A stretch of 64,000 nt of DNA from Streptomyces chartreusis. GTDB taxonomy: Bacteria; Actinomycetota; Actinomycetes; Streptomycetales; Streptomycetaceae. The stretch is from positions 3,658,001 to 3,722,000 of the forward strand of contig NZ_CP023689.1 of assembly GCF_008704715.1 (NCBI RefSeq), written 5' to 3'. This document shows, in pieces, positions 1-10,102 of this stretch. The notes under the pieces were generated by a model. The model was not told where the DNA came from. It searched no databases and worked only from the letters and a program-made list of their open reading frames with translations. Position 1 is the stretch's first letter. The number at the start of each line of letters is the position of its first letter. The translations under genes were made by a program, and so were the position numbers.

Positions 1-151
1 TGTGGACGATCTCGTGCCGGACGTACACCGGAGCGCCGTACTGCTCCAGGGCTTTCTCGACGGCGATCACGGCGCGGTCCACACCCGCGCAGTAGCCACG
101 GGGGGCGGCGAGCAGGACACGGCGGCCAGACGAAGCAGTCATGCGTCCCAT
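1..151 (-). CDS. ispH: 4-hydroxy-3-methylbut-2-enyl diphosphate reductase IspH (5' part only)
   Basis: Only the N-terminal ~50 codons lie in the window; the rest continues beyond base 1. The visible protein contains RRVLLAAPRGYCAGVDRAV, the hallmark of IspH/LytB, with the first iron-sulfur cysteine in GYCAGV. IspH makes IPP and DMAPP from HMBPP in the last step of the MEP isoprenoid pathway, in the cytoplasm. Two in-frame ATG starts exist (151 and 142); the upstream one is given, but the choice is open. It is divergent from xseA, as I recall for other streptomycetes. Confidence 0.9.
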   Translation of the reverse strand, partial: MGRMTASSGRRVLLAAPRGYCAGVDRAVIAVEKALEQYGAPVYVRHEIVH

Positions 152-387
152 CGTAAGGGTGCGTTCGGGGGCGCGGAGATCGCGAGGGTGACGGCTTGAC
201 GAGGAGACCGGCACCGCGATGTGAAGGGTGGGGAGCGGGTCGCCGCGCGGGGCGGGCGGATGCGGGAGGTCACGGAGCGGGACCACGGGAGGTACGCCGG
301 ACGGCGGAGGGCGCGCGGCCGGGACCGTCCGCGCCCCGCCCCGTTCGACTGGTCGGCGTTGTCGGTGGCGGCCGTTACGCTCGCCGC

Positions 388-1620
388 ATGGCTGTGAACA
401 CGACCCCGGAGTCCGCCCTGCCCGTCGGTGAGGTGTCGCGGCTCATCGGGGGGTGGATCGACCGGCTCGGGGCGGTGTGGGTCGAGGGGCAGATCACGCA
501 GTTGTCGCGGCGGCCGGGCGCCGGCGTGGTGTTCCTGACGCTGCGCGACCCGTCGTACGACATCTCCGTGAGCGTGACCTGTTACCGGCAGGTCTTCGAC
601 GCCGTCGCCGACGTGGTGACCGAGGGCGCCCGGGTCGTCGTGCTCGCCAAGCCCGAGTGGTACGCCCCGCGCGGCCAGCTCTCCCTGCGTGCCACCGAGA
701 TAAAGCCGGTCGGCGTCGGCGAGTTGCTCGCCCGGCTGGAGATGCTGAAGAAGTCCCTGGCCGCCGAGGGGCTCTTCGCGCCGGAGCGGAAGAAGCCGCT
801 CCCCTTCCTTCCCCAGCTCATCGGCCTGGTCTGCGGACGCGCCTCCGCGGCCGAGCGGGACGTCCTGGAGAACGCCCGCCACCGCTGGCCCGCCGTCCGC
901 TTCGAGGTGCGCAACGTCGCCGTGCAGGGCGTGCACGCCGTGCCGCAGGTCGTGCAGGCGGTCAAGGAGCTCGACGACATCGACGACGTGGACGTGATCA
1001 TCGTCGCCCGCGGCGGTGGCAGCGTGGAGGACCTGCTGCCCTTCTCCGACGAGCAGCTCGTGCGGGCCGTCGCCTCGTGCCGTACGCCGGTGGTGTCCGC
1101 CATCGGGCACGAGCCCGACAACCCGCTCCTCGATCATGTCGCCGACCTGCGCGCCTCCACCCCGACCGACGCCGCCAAGAAGGTCGTGCCGGACGTGGGC
1201 GAGGAGTACGAGCGGGTGCGGATGCTGCGCGACCGGGCCCGGCGGTGCGTCGAGGCGTTCGTCGACCGCGAGGAGCGCGGGCTCGCGCACGCCCTGGCGC
1301 GGCCGTCGATAGAGGATCCGCACCGGATGATCGACGAGCGGGCCGACCATGTGGCGTCCCTGCTCGACCGCGGCCGCCGCTGCCTCGGCCATCACCTCGA
1401 CCGCGCCGAGTCCGAACTGACGCACACGCACGCGCGCGTGGTGGCCCTCTCCCCCGCCGCGACCCTGAAGCGGGGGTACGCCGTGCTGCAGCGGGCCGAC
1501 GGGCATGTGGTCCGCGACCCCGGCGAGGTGACCGCGGACGAGGCGCTGCGGGCACGGGTCGCCGAGGGCGAGTTCTCCGTACGGGTCGACGCCTCTGTCG
1601 ACGCACAGGCCGATGCATAG
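388..1620 (+). CDS. xseA: Exodeoxyribonuclease VII large subunit
   Basis: 410-residue protein with an N-terminal OB-fold region (roughly residues 10-110, including GEVSRLIGGWIDRLGAVWVE) followed by the conserved catalytic region with IIVARGGGSVEDL and SAIGHEPDNPL. Exonuclease VII degrades single-stranded DNA from both ends and acts in repair. The ATG at 388 was chosen because homology begins just after it. The open frame extends upstream to 196, but that part looks non-coding. xseB follows 9 nt after the stop, so the two subunits are almost certainly co-transcribed. Confidence 0.95.
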   Translation: MAVNTTPESALPVGEVSRLIGGWIDRLGAVWVEGQITQLSRRPGAGVVFLTLRDPSYDISVSVTCYRQVFDAVADVVTEGARVVVLAKPEWYAPRGQLSLRATEIKPVGVGELLARLEMLKKSLAAEGLFAPERKKPLPFLPQLIGLVCGRASAAERDVLENARHRWPAVRFEVRNVAVQGVHAVPQVVQAVKELDDIDDVDVIIVARGGGSVEDLLPFSDEQLVRAVASCRTPVVSAIGHEPDNPLLDHVADLRASTPTDAAKKVVPDVGEEYERVRMLRDRARRCVEAFVDREERGLAHALARPSIEDPHRMIDERADHVASLLDRGRRCLGHHLDRAESELTHTHARVVALSPAATLKRGYAVLQRADGHVVRDPGEVTADEALRARVAEGEFSVRVDASVDAQADA

Positions 1621-1629
1621 GGTGGGCGA

Positions 1630-1875
1630 ATGACCAGCAAGGTGGAAGAAGCGCTCGGGTACGAGCAGGCCCGGGACGAGCTGATCGAGGTCGTCCGGCG
1701 GCTGGAGGCGGGCGGTACGACGCTGGAGGAGTCCCTCGCGCTCTGGGAGCGCGGCGAGGAGCTGGCCAAGGTCTGCCGGCGCTGGCTGGACGGGGCTCGG
1801 GCGCGGCTGGACGCGGCCCTGGCCGAGGAGGCCGAGGCGGAGGCCGCGCAGGAGAGCGGCGGGGACGAGTCCTAG
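1630..1875 (+). CDS. xseB: Exodeoxyribonuclease VII small subunit
   Basis: 81-residue acidic protein of the usual XseB length with the family pattern (GYEQARDELIEVVRRLEAGG, LEESLALWERGEEL). Many small subunits bind each large subunit. It sits immediately downstream of xseA, so joint expression is expected. The C-terminal Glu/Ala-rich tail is variable in the family. Confidence 0.93.
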   Translation: MTSKVEEALGYEQARDELIEVVRRLEAGGTTLEESLALWERGEELAKVCRRWLDGARARLDAALAEEAEAEAAQESGGDES

Positions 1876-1961
1876 GCCGGCCGGCGAGCCGGGCAGCGGG
1901 GCGACTGGGGGCCGTCACACCTGATCAGGCTGTGAAGCGGATCACCACGCCCCGCTTTTTG

Positions 1962-1990
1962 TTGAACCTTGAACATGTCTGGCGTACTGT
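1962..1990 (+). promoter_or_regulatory. Probable sigma-70-type promoter of the nitroreductase gene
   Basis: TTGAAC (1962-1967) and TACTGT (1985-1990) are separated by 17 nt, close to the HrdB consensus. They lie in the 188-nt gap before the nitroreductase-fold gene. Inferred from pattern only. Confidence 0.5.
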
Positions 1991-2063
1991 CGTCATCGTA
2001 AACGGTCCACGGTCCGCTTACGCACAGCCCACGACGCACACGCACAACCGAGAAGGTTCACGC

Positions 2064-2654
2064 ATGTCTCTCGTTCTTGACCCCGCCGCCCAGGACCTGC
2101 TGTTCCGCGAGGCCCGCACCGCGAACACGTTCACCGACGAGCCGGTGACCGAGGAGCAGGTCCAGGCGATCTACGACCTGGTCAAGTACGGCCCCACCGC
2201 CTTCAACCAGACCCCGCTGCGCATCACCCTGGTCCGCTCGGCCGAGGCCCGTGAGCGTCTGGTGCAGCACATGTCCGAGGGCAACCAGGCCAAGACCGCG
2301 AGCGCCCCGCTGGTCGCGATCCTCTCCGCGGACAACGAGTTCCACGAGGAGCTGCCGACCCTGTTCCCGGCCTTCCCGCAGGCCAAGGACGTCTTCTTCA
2401 GCGAGCGCCCGGCCCGCGAGAACGCCGCCGGGATGAACGCCGCCCTCCAGGCCGCGTACTTCATCGTCGGCGTCCGCGCCGCGGGGCTCGCCGCCGGCCC
2501 GATGACCGGCTTCGACTTCGAGGGCGTCCGCAAGGAGTTCCTGGACGACGACCACACCCCGCTGATGGTCGTCAACATCGGCAGGCCCGGCGCCGACGCC
2601 TGGTACCCGCGCTCCCCGCGCCTGGACTTCGATCAGGTCGTCACCACGGTCTGA
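2064..2654 (+). CDS. Nitroreductase-fold malonic semialdehyde reductase (RutE/HadB type)
   Basis: 196-residue FMN-dependent nitroreductase-family protein. Family features include the N-terminal LLFREARTANTF, the YGPTAFNQTPLRI stretch and the GPMTGFDFEGVRKEF and MVVNIGRPG segments, which match the RutE/malonic semialdehyde reductase branch. That branch reduces malonic semialdehyde to 3-hydroxypropionate, but no pyrimidine-degradation genes are nearby, so the true substrate is uncertain. It is a single-gene unit: its own promoter lies upstream and a strong hairpin follows. Confidence 0.8.
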   Translation: MSLVLDPAAQDLLFREARTANTFTDEPVTEEQVQAIYDLVKYGPTAFNQTPLRITLVRSAEARERLVQHMSEGNQAKTASAPLVAILSADNEFHEELPTLFPAFPQAKDVFFSERPARENAAGMNAALQAAYFIVGVRAAGLAAGPMTGFDFEGVRKEFLDDDHTPLMVVNIGRPGADAWYPRSPRLDFDQVVTTV

Positions 2655-2667
2655 CCCGACCGCGAAC

Positions 2668-2706
2668 GACGAAGGGCCCCCGGCTGCCGGCCGGGGGCCC
2701 TTCGTC
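2668..2706. terminator. Bidirectional hairpin terminator
   Basis: A 16-bp perfect stem (2668-2683 with 2691-2706) and a 7-nt loop sit between the convergent nitroreductase gene (+) and DUF4245 gene (-). No T-tract is present, which is common for streptomycete terminators. Confidence 0.75.
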
Positions 2707-2742
2707 ATGCGTGGTGCGTGAGCGCGCCTTGCGCGGGCGGCG

Positions 2743-3264
2743 TCACTGCGACTTGAGCGCCTTCGCCATCTGCGACAGCTGCTCGAAGGAACCGGTGCCC
2801 GCGACCACGGTCGTCGCGCCCTTCTCCTCGTGCACGAGCGCGTCGTAACGGCCGCCCGTGTACCGCGTCCAGGTCCGGTCGCCGATCTTCTCGGTGACCT
2901 CGCTGGCCCGTCCGCCCTGGGTTGCCTTCTCCAGGAACGTCGCCGGCTTCTCGGCCGACTGCTCGACCTGGAGGTACTCCCCGCCGGCGGTGTGGAAGCC
3001 GAGGTGCCAGGCGTCGAAGTCGTCGCCCTTGAAGCGCACGGAGGTCGGCTTGAAGCTCTCCGGCAGGCCCACGGGCGCGGCCACCGGGTAGGACGCCGCG
3101 CGCCGGGCCGTCAGCAGCTCGACGCGGTAGTCGATCCGCGGGAGGTCGGGAGCGCTGTCGTCACGGGGGACGAAGAGATAGATGACTCCTGCCGCGAGCA
3201 CGGTCACTCCGAGCGAGAGCACCATGTTGCGGACCGACTTCTGCTTACCGTTCGAACCTGCCAC
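2743..3264 (-). CDS. DUF4245 membrane-anchored protein
   Basis: 173 residues with one N-terminal membrane segment (about residues 13-32, MVLSLGVTVLAAGVIYLFV) and an extracytoplasmic domain containing PRIDYRVEL and WHLGFHTAGGEYLQVEQS. This matches the actinobacterial DUF4245 family, whose function is unknown. It is divergent from glpX, with 127 nt between the starts, an arrangement I recall as conserved in streptomycetes. Confidence 0.8.
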   Translation of the reverse strand: MAGSNGKQKSVRNMVLSLGVTVLAAGVIYLFVPRDDSAPDLPRIDYRVELLTARRAASYPVAAPVGLPESFKPTSVRFKGDDFDAWHLGFHTAGGEYLQVEQSAEKPATFLEKATQGGRASEVTEKIGDRTWTRYTGGRYDALVHEEKGATTVVAGTGSFEQLSQMAKALKSQ

Positions 3265-3391
3265 GCCCCCTATCGTCGCAGGTGCCCCGGCCGCTCATCC
3301 GTGGGGCCCCCTGCTCATCCTGCGCGCCCGAGGATAGAGTCAGGACCGCAACCCTCATCCGGCCGTCGTCGTATCAGAAAGGTGCGCTCCG

Positions 3392-4429
3392 ATGACCGAG
3401 AATCATCATCATCTGCCGTCCGAACTCGAAGTACCCAGCGAAGCTCCCGACCGCAACCTCGCCCTGGAGCTGGTCCGTGTGACCGAGGCGGCGGCGATGG
3501 CCGCCGGCCGCTGGGTGGGGCGCGGCGACAAGAACGGCGCCGACGGTGCCGCGGTACGCGCCATGCGGACCCTCGTCCACACCGTGTCGATGAACGGCGT
3601 CGTCGTCATCGGTGAGGGCGAGAAGGACGAGGCGCCGATGCTCTTCAACGGGGAGCGGGTCGGCGACGGTACCGGCGCCGAGGTCGACATCGCCGTCGAC
3701 CCGATCGATGGCACCACGCTGACCGCGAAGGGCATGCCCAACGCGATCTCCGTGCTCGCCGCGGCCGACCGGGGCTCCATGTTCGACCCGTCCGCCGTGT
3801 TCTACATGGACAAGCTGGTCACCGGGCCCGAGGCGGCCGACTTCGTCGACATCGACGCGCCCGTGGCCGTGAACATCCGCCGGGTCGCGAAGGCGAAGCG
3901 CTCCACGCCCGAGGACGTCACCGTCGTCATCCTGGACCGGCCCCGGCACGAGGGCATCATCAAGGAGATCCGGGACGCCGGCGCGCGCATCAAGCTGATC
4001 TCCGACGGCGATGTCGCGGGTTCGATCTACGCGCTGCGCGAGGGCACCGGCGTCGACATGCTGCTCGGCATCGGCGGTACGCCGGAGGGCATCATCTCGG
4101 CCTGTGCCGTGAAGTGCCTCGGCGGCACCATCCAGGGCAAGCTCTGGCCGAAGGACGACGAGGAGCGGCAGCGGGCGCTCGACGCCGGGCACGACCTGGA
4201 CCGGGTCCTGATGACCGACGACCTGGTCTCCGGCGACAACGTGTTCTTCGTCGCGACCGGCATCACCGACGGCGAGCTGCTGCGCGGCGTGCGCTACCGG
4301 TCGGAGAACGCGACGACCGACTCGATCGTGATGCGGTCGAAGTCGGGGACGGTGCGGCGGATCGACTCCGAGCACCGGCTGAGCAAGCTGCGGGCCTACA
4401 GCGCGATCGACTTCGACAGGGCGAAGTGA
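3392..4429 (+). CDS. glpX: Class II fructose-1,6-bisphosphatase
   Basis: 345-residue GlpX family member. It carries the metal/phosphate motifs of the lithium-sensitive phosphatase superfamily: GEGEKDEAPML (about residue 74) and DPIDGTT (103-109). It hydrolyses fructose-1,6-bisphosphate to fructose-6-phosphate, the key gluconeogenic phosphatase of actinomycetes. The start is supported by AAAGGTG upstream. The N-terminal His run (HHH, residues 5-7) is natural. A terminator follows directly. Confidence 0.95.
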   Translation: MTENHHHLPSELEVPSEAPDRNLALELVRVTEAAAMAAGRWVGRGDKNGADGAAVRAMRTLVHTVSMNGVVVIGEGEKDEAPMLFNGERVGDGTGAEVDIAVDPIDGTTLTAKGMPNAISVLAAADRGSMFDPSAVFYMDKLVTGPEAADFVDIDAPVAVNIRRVAKAKRSTPEDVTVVILDRPRHEGIIKEIRDAGARIKLISDGDVAGSIYALREGTGVDMLLGIGGTPEGIISACAVKCLGGTIQGKLWPKDDEERQRALDAGHDLDRVLMTDDLVSGDNVFFVATGITDGELLRGVRYRSENATTDSIVMRSKSGTVRRIDSEHRLSKLRAYSAIDFDRAK

Positions 4430-4473
4430 GCGCGGGGCGGTCACCCGCCCCCAGCTGATCCGCGCAGCCGACT

Positions 4474-4501
4474 GGGCGCCCCCGGTGCGGAGGGGGCGCC
4501 C
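4474..4501 (+). terminator. Rho-independent terminator after glpX
   Basis: A 10-bp GC stem (4474-4483 with 4492-4501) is followed by a T-rich run (TGTTTCTCGTTT), so it fits an intrinsic terminator on the plus strand. It separates glpX from the convergent WhiB-like gene. Confidence 0.75.
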
Positions 4502-4514
4502 TGTTTCTCGTTTG

Positions 4515-4892
4515 TCAGCCCGCCTGCGCTATCCGGTTCGTCGCCCGCGCGGCCTTCTTCAGCTCCATGTCGCGGCGGCGGCGCCTGGCCAGGACCACGC
4601 GGCGCTCGGCCGCGGTGAGGCCGCCCCAGACCCCGTAGGGCTCGGGCTGTAGCAGGGCGTGTTCACGGCACTCCACCATGACCGGACAGCGGGCACAGAC
4701 CCGCTTGGCCGCTTCCTCACGGGAGAGTCGGGCCGCGGTGGGCTCCTTGGAGGGGGCGAAGAACAGGCCGGCCTCGTCACGGCGGCACACGGCCTCCGTA
4801 TGCCACGGGGCGTCTTGGTCCCTGTCTCGCGCTGGCACCCGCTGGGCCGGAACGGCAGCTACCTGCATGGACGAATGCGGCGGTTGCAGCAC
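4515..4892 (-). CDS. wblI: WhiB-like [4Fe-4S] transcription factor
   Basis: 125 residues with the four WhiB cysteines (C36, C66, C69, C75; C-x29-C-x2-C-x5-C) and the GVWGG turn (87-91), followed by a basic, Arg-rich DNA-binding tail. Wbl proteins bind an Fe-S cluster and act with the principal sigma factor. The name wblI rests on position between glpX and fumB, as I recall for S. coelicolor SCO5046, so treat it as synteny-based. An internal ATG at residue 9 is an alternative start. Confidence 0.85.
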   Translation of the reverse strand: MLQPPHSSMQVAAVPAQRVPARDRDQDAPWHTEAVCRRDEAGLFFAPSKEPTAARLSREEAAKRVCARCPVMVECREHALLQPEPYGVWGGLTAAERRVVLARRRRRDMELKKAARATNRIAQAG

Positions 4893-5065
4893 GGTCTACT
4901 CCTGACGACGGCTTCGCGAGCGAGAGACGATGCAGCAAGGTCTACCCGCTGTGCGCGCGCCTATGCAGTGAGTTCCGAACCGCTGGATTTCGGGTGGTCC
5001 CGCACACCGCGGCACGGCACTTCAGCGGCCCGACAGCCGGAGTCGTGCGGTCCGATTCACAACCG

Positions 5066-5749
5066 TCAACGATCCAGATGCTTGCGCAAACTCTTGTCGA
5101 CCTTGCGCTGAACGCGATCGAGTATGTCCGCCACGAGCTTGCCCCGTTTCGGCCTGCCTTCGATGTTGCCCAGCACGGCCCAGCCGTCGACATGGACGAC
5201 CGGCGCCTCGGGGTCCTCCGCGTCGAGGTGGTCCACCTCGAAGTTGCCGAGCACACCGCCGCCGGCGCCGCGCAGCGAGACGTTCTCCGGGACGCGGACC
5301 TCGACGTTGCCGAAGACCGAGATCGCCCGGATCATCACGTGCTGGTACTGGAAGAGCGCCTCGCTGAGGTCTATCTCGACGCTGCCGAAGATCGCGTACG
5401 CGTGGATCCGGCGGCCCGCGCGCCAGCGGCCCTTGCGGACGGCGCTGCTGAACACCGCGACCACGTTGTCGTCGGGCTCGACCGGGATGGCGCCCGGGGC
5501 CGGGCGGCTGGGGGCGGCGACGTACGGGTCGCGGCGCCGCTGTGCGGCGGGCAGATCCCGGATGAACACCTCCAGTTCACCGACCGTCTTGGCGGCCAGG
5601 ACACCCTCGACCCGCTCGGCGTGCTCATCGGCGGTCAGACGCCCTTCGCCCAGGGCGTCGCGCAGGATGTCGGCGATCCGGTCGCGGTCGGCGTCGGACG
5701 CCCGGAGCTCGGTGGCGGGAGCGGGAGCGGTGCGCTTCTGAAGGTCCAC
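5066..5749 (-). CDS. DUF1707 domain protein with LiaF-like C-terminal region
   Basis: 227 residues from the GTG at 5749. Residues ~12-65 are a DUF1707 domain (LRASDADRDRIADILRDALG, LTADEHAERVEGVLAAKT). The C-terminal part (IFGSVEIDLSEA, VFGNVEVRVPENVSLRG, VLGNFEVDHLD) is a repeated beta-strand pattern like the cell-wall-stress LiaF/DUF2154 fold. There is no membrane segment. A TACGCT -10 ends 6 nt before the GTG, so the message may be leaderless. Function is unknown; an envelope-stress role is a family-based guess. Confidence 0.75.
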   Translation of the reverse strand: MDLQKRTAPAPATELRASDADRDRIADILRDALGEGRLTADEHAERVEGVLAAKTVGELEVFIRDLPAAQRRRDPYVAAPSRPAPGAIPVEPDDNVVAVFSSAVRKGRWRAGRRIHAYAIFGSVEIDLSEALFQYQHVMIRAISVFGNVEVRVPENVSLRGAGGGVLGNFEVDHLDAEDPEAPVVHVDGWAVLGNIEGRPKRGKLVADILDRVQRKVDKSLRKHLDR

Positions 5750-5755
5750 GGCAGC

Positions 5756-5784
5756 AGCGTACCCAAACACGATAGATCGCGATA
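5756..5784 (-). promoter_or_regulatory. Leaderless promoter with a TATCGCGAT-type motif (minus strand)
   Basis: Read on the minus strand, CTATCGCGATCTATCG is followed by TGTTTGGG, TACGCT and then the GTG start of the DUF1707 gene 6 nt later. The motif contains ATCGCGAT, a perfect 8-bp palindrome, and repeats CTATCG. It looks like an operator overlapping the -35 region. Confidence 0.4.
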
Positions 5785-5813
5785 GCCCCTCGCGGGATCC
5801 TACGACGTCCGTC

Positions 5814-5832
5814 GAACTGAGCCTTACCTCAC
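5814..5832 (-). promoter_or_regulatory. Possible DmdR1/IdeR iron box before the Fe-S fumarase
   Basis: On the minus strand the bases read TGAGGTAAGGCTCAGTTCG, which fits about 13 of 19 positions of the actinobacterial iron box (TWAGGTWAGSCTWACCTWA), with the left half nearly perfect. It lies upstream of a TACGCT -10 candidate (5857-5862) for fumB, a position that would suit activation. Pattern match only. Confidence 0.35.
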
Positions 5833-5919
5833 AAGCTCGGCGCCGACGGCAGGTCCTACGCTGGTGGACGCTGCCAATGGAGGTCAGCCGCGCTGTCTGT
5901 CGAGTGAGGAATGGGCGAC

Positions 5920-7587
<1,668 letters not shown>

Positions 7588-7594
7588 GCATCGC

Positions 7595-7630
7595 GGACCT
7601 TGCGCCGATCGCGCGATCGGCGCAAGGTCC
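7595..7630. terminator. Perfect 36-bp palindrome between the two fumarase genes
   Basis: The left half (7595-7612) and right half (7613-7630) are exact reverse complements with no spacer. It begins 7 nt after the fumB stop and ends 35 nt before the fumC start. As RNA it would form an 18-bp hairpin, so termination or attenuation between the genes is likely. An operator role is also possible. Confidence 0.6.
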
Positions 7631-7665
7631 GGAACATCCGGGCCCCCTCGGTCGCTGTACCGGGC

Positions 7666-9051
7666 ATGAGCGAATACCGCATCGAGCACGACTCCATGGG
7701 CGAGGTCCGCGTCCCGGCGGACGCCAAGTGGCGGGCCCAGACCCAGCGTGCCGTCGAGAACTTCCCGATCTCCGGCCAGCACATCGAGCGTGCCCACATC
7801 GAGGCGCTCGCGCGCATCAAGGGCGCCGCGGCCAAGGTGAACGCGCGGCTGGGCGTGCTCGATGAGGACATCGCCGAGGCGATCCAGGAGGCGGCCGGGG
7901 AGGTCGCCCGCGGCGACTGGGACGCGCATTTCCCGATCGACGTCTTCCAGACCGGTTCCGGCACCTCGTCGAACATGAACACCAACGAGGTCGTCGCCAC
8001 GCTCGCGACCGAGCGGCTCGGCCGGGACGTCCACCCGAACGACCACGTCAACGCCTCGCAGTCGTCCAACGACGTCTTCCCGTCCTCGATCCACATCGCC
8101 GCCACCGCCGCCGTCACCCGCGACCTCGTCCCGGCCCTGGAGCACCTCGCCGCCTCCCTGGAGCGCAAGGCCGAGGAGTTCGCCGACGTGGTGAAGTCGG
8201 GGCGCACCCACCTCATGGACGCCACGCCCGTGACGCTGGGCCAGGAGTTCGGCGGGTACGCCGCCCAGATCCGCTACGGCGTCGAGCGGCTCTACGCCTC
8301 CCTCCCCCGCCTCGCCGAGCTGCCCCTGGGCGGCACCGCCGTCGGCACCGGCATCAACACCCCGCCCGGCTTCTCCGCCGCGGTCATCGAGGAGGTCGCC
8401 CGCGTCACGGGCCTGCCGCTGACCGAGGCCCGCGACCACTTCGAGGCGCAGGGCGCGCGGGACGGCATCGTCGAGACCAGCGGGCAGCTGCGGACCATCG
8501 CCGTGGGCCTGACGAAGATCGCCAACGATCTGCGGTGGGCGGCCTCGGGACCACGCACCGGGCTCGCCGAGATCAACCTGCCCGATCTCCAGCCCGGTTC
8601 GTCGATCATGCCCGGCAAGGTCAACCCGGTCATCCCCGAGGCCGTGCTCATGGTCGCCGCCCAGGTCACGGGCAACGACGCCACGGTCGCCGCCGCCGGA
8701 GCGGCCGGCAACTTCGAGCTCAACGTGATGCTTCCGGTCATCGCCAAGAACGTCCTGGAGTCGATCCGGCTGCTCGCGAACGTCTCCCGGCTGCTCGCCG
8801 ACAAGACCGTGGACGGCATCACCGCGAACCGGGAACGGGCCCGCGAGTACGCCGAATCGTCACCCTCCGTGGTGACGCCGCTCAACAAGTACATCGGGTA
8901 CGAGGAGGCCGCCAAGGTCGCCAAGAAGGCCCTCGCGGAGCGCAGGACGATCCGCCAAGTCGTCCTGGACGGCGGATACGTGGAGCGCGGCGACCTCACG
9001 ACGGAGCAGCTGGACGAGGCCCTCGACGTGCTGAGGATGACACGGCCGTAA
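7666..9051 (+). CDS. fumC: Class II fumarate hydratase
   Basis: 461-residue iron-independent fumarase of the aspartase/fumarase superfamily. It shows the signature GSSIMPGKVNPVIPE (catalytic serine loop), the TGSGTSSNMNTNEV motif near residue 97 and SGRTHLMDATPVTLGQE. It performs the same reaction as the class I enzyme just upstream but needs no Fe-S cluster and resists oxidation. ATG 7666 matches the conserved N-terminus SEYRIEHDSMGEV; the open frame upstream is not coding. Confidence 0.95.
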   Translation: MSEYRIEHDSMGEVRVPADAKWRAQTQRAVENFPISGQHIERAHIEALARIKGAAAKVNARLGVLDEDIAEAIQEAAGEVARGDWDAHFPIDVFQTGSGTSSNMNTNEVVATLATERLGRDVHPNDHVNASQSSNDVFPSSIHIAATAAVTRDLVPALEHLAASLERKAEEFADVVKSGRTHLMDATPVTLGQEFGGYAAQIRYGVERLYASLPRLAELPLGGTAVGTGINTPPGFSAAVIEEVARVTGLPLTEARDHFEAQGARDGIVETSGQLRTIAVGLTKIANDLRWAASGPRTGLAEINLPDLQPGSSIMPGKVNPVIPEAVLMVAAQVTGNDATVAAAGAAGNFELNVMLPVIAKNVLESIRLLANVSRLLADKTVDGITANRERAREYAESSPSVVTPLNKYIGYEEAAKVAKKALAERRTIRQVVLDGGYVERGDLTTEQLDEALDVLRMTRP

Positions 9052-9123
9052 CCGGTGATCACGGTGGTGTGAACCGTGACGGGCGCCGCAGCGTCGTATG
9101 CCTGTGGCACCTAATATCTGTTC

Positions 9124-9819
9124 ATGGCGGACGGTGGAGCGATGACGACGGAAGTGGCAGCGGGCGGATCGCCGGTCCGCTGGGCGCCCGGGACGCGGAT
9201 CCTGTGGCGGTACCGGGAGAACGCCGGCCGTCGCTTCCACATCGTGCGCCCCGTCACCGTAGTCCGCGACGACGAGGACATCCTCGCCGTGTGGCTCGCG
9301 CCGGGCACGGAGTGCGTCAAGCCGGTGCTCGCCGATGGCACATCAGTGCATCAGGAACCCCTTGCGACCCGCTACACCAAGCCGCGTTCCGTACAGCGCG
9401 ACCGGTGGTTCGGGACCGGCGTGCTCAAGCTCGCACGGCCCGGTGAGCCGTGGTCGGTATGGCTGTTCTGGGAGCCGGGGTGGCAGTTCAAGAACTGGTA
9501 CGTGAACCTCGAGGAGCCGCTGGCCCGTTGGTCGGGCGGGGTGGACTCCGAGGACCACTTCCTCGACATCTCCGTGCATCCGGACCGCAGTTGGCACTGG
9601 CGGGACGAGGACGAGTTCGCGCAGGCCCAGCGGGACGGACTGATGGACGATCAGCTGGCCGCGCGGGTGCGCCGGGCGGGCCGTGACGCGGTGGAGGTGA
9701 TCCGCGCCTGGGGGCCTCCGTTCGCCGACGGATGGCAGCACTGGCGCCCCGATCCCGCCTGGGCTGTACCTTCTTTGCCTGAGGACTGGGATCGCACGCC
9801 CGCGCACATGTCCTCATGA
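9124..9819 (+). CDS. DUF402 domain protein (FomD-like)
   Basis: 231 residues with a DUF402 core (VWLFWEPGWQFKNWYVNLEEPLA, DHFLDISVHPDRSWHWRDEDEF), the fold of FomD-type nucleoside phosphatases that bind divalent metal through Asp/Glu residues such as those in DISVHPD and WRDEDE. The native substrate is unknown. A second in-frame start (MTTEVAAGG, six codons later) is possible. Its promoter would lie in the 72-nt gap after fumC. Confidence 0.75.
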   Translation: MADGGAMTTEVAAGGSPVRWAPGTRILWRYRENAGRRFHIVRPVTVVRDDEDILAVWLAPGTECVKPVLADGTSVHQEPLATRYTKPRSVQRDRWFGTGVLKLARPGEPWSVWLFWEPGWQFKNWYVNLEEPLARWSGGVDSEDHFLDISVHPDRSWHWRDEDEFAQAQRDGLMDDQLAARVRRAGRDAVEVIRAWGPPFADGWQHWRPDPAWAVPSLPEDWDRTPAHMSS

Positions 9820-10102
9820 GACCCTTGATGCGCCCCCGGGCTACAAACGTAGGATCGTCCTCCGCAAGGGCGCGCAAGGGCAACTACCGGAGTGCGCGCC
9901 GGGCTTGACCGATCGTCACCGAGGGGCGGCAGGACGTGAGCGAGGGTTACCAGGGCAATGCCGGGTCGGACCGGAGGCGGTCCTGCACCGGTGGCACAGG
10001 AACTGCCTCTGGCCACGCGGGGATTCCGTTCCTGGGGCACGTATTCCGGGTATCGGAGTTTCGGCGGGACGAACTGCACGCGCGGCGCGCAGCCCCGGAC
10101 GG

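Noticed and set aside
1960..1985. A LexA/SOS box before the nitroreductase gene
   Set aside because: GAACATGT is a half-site, but the matching GTTC half is absent.
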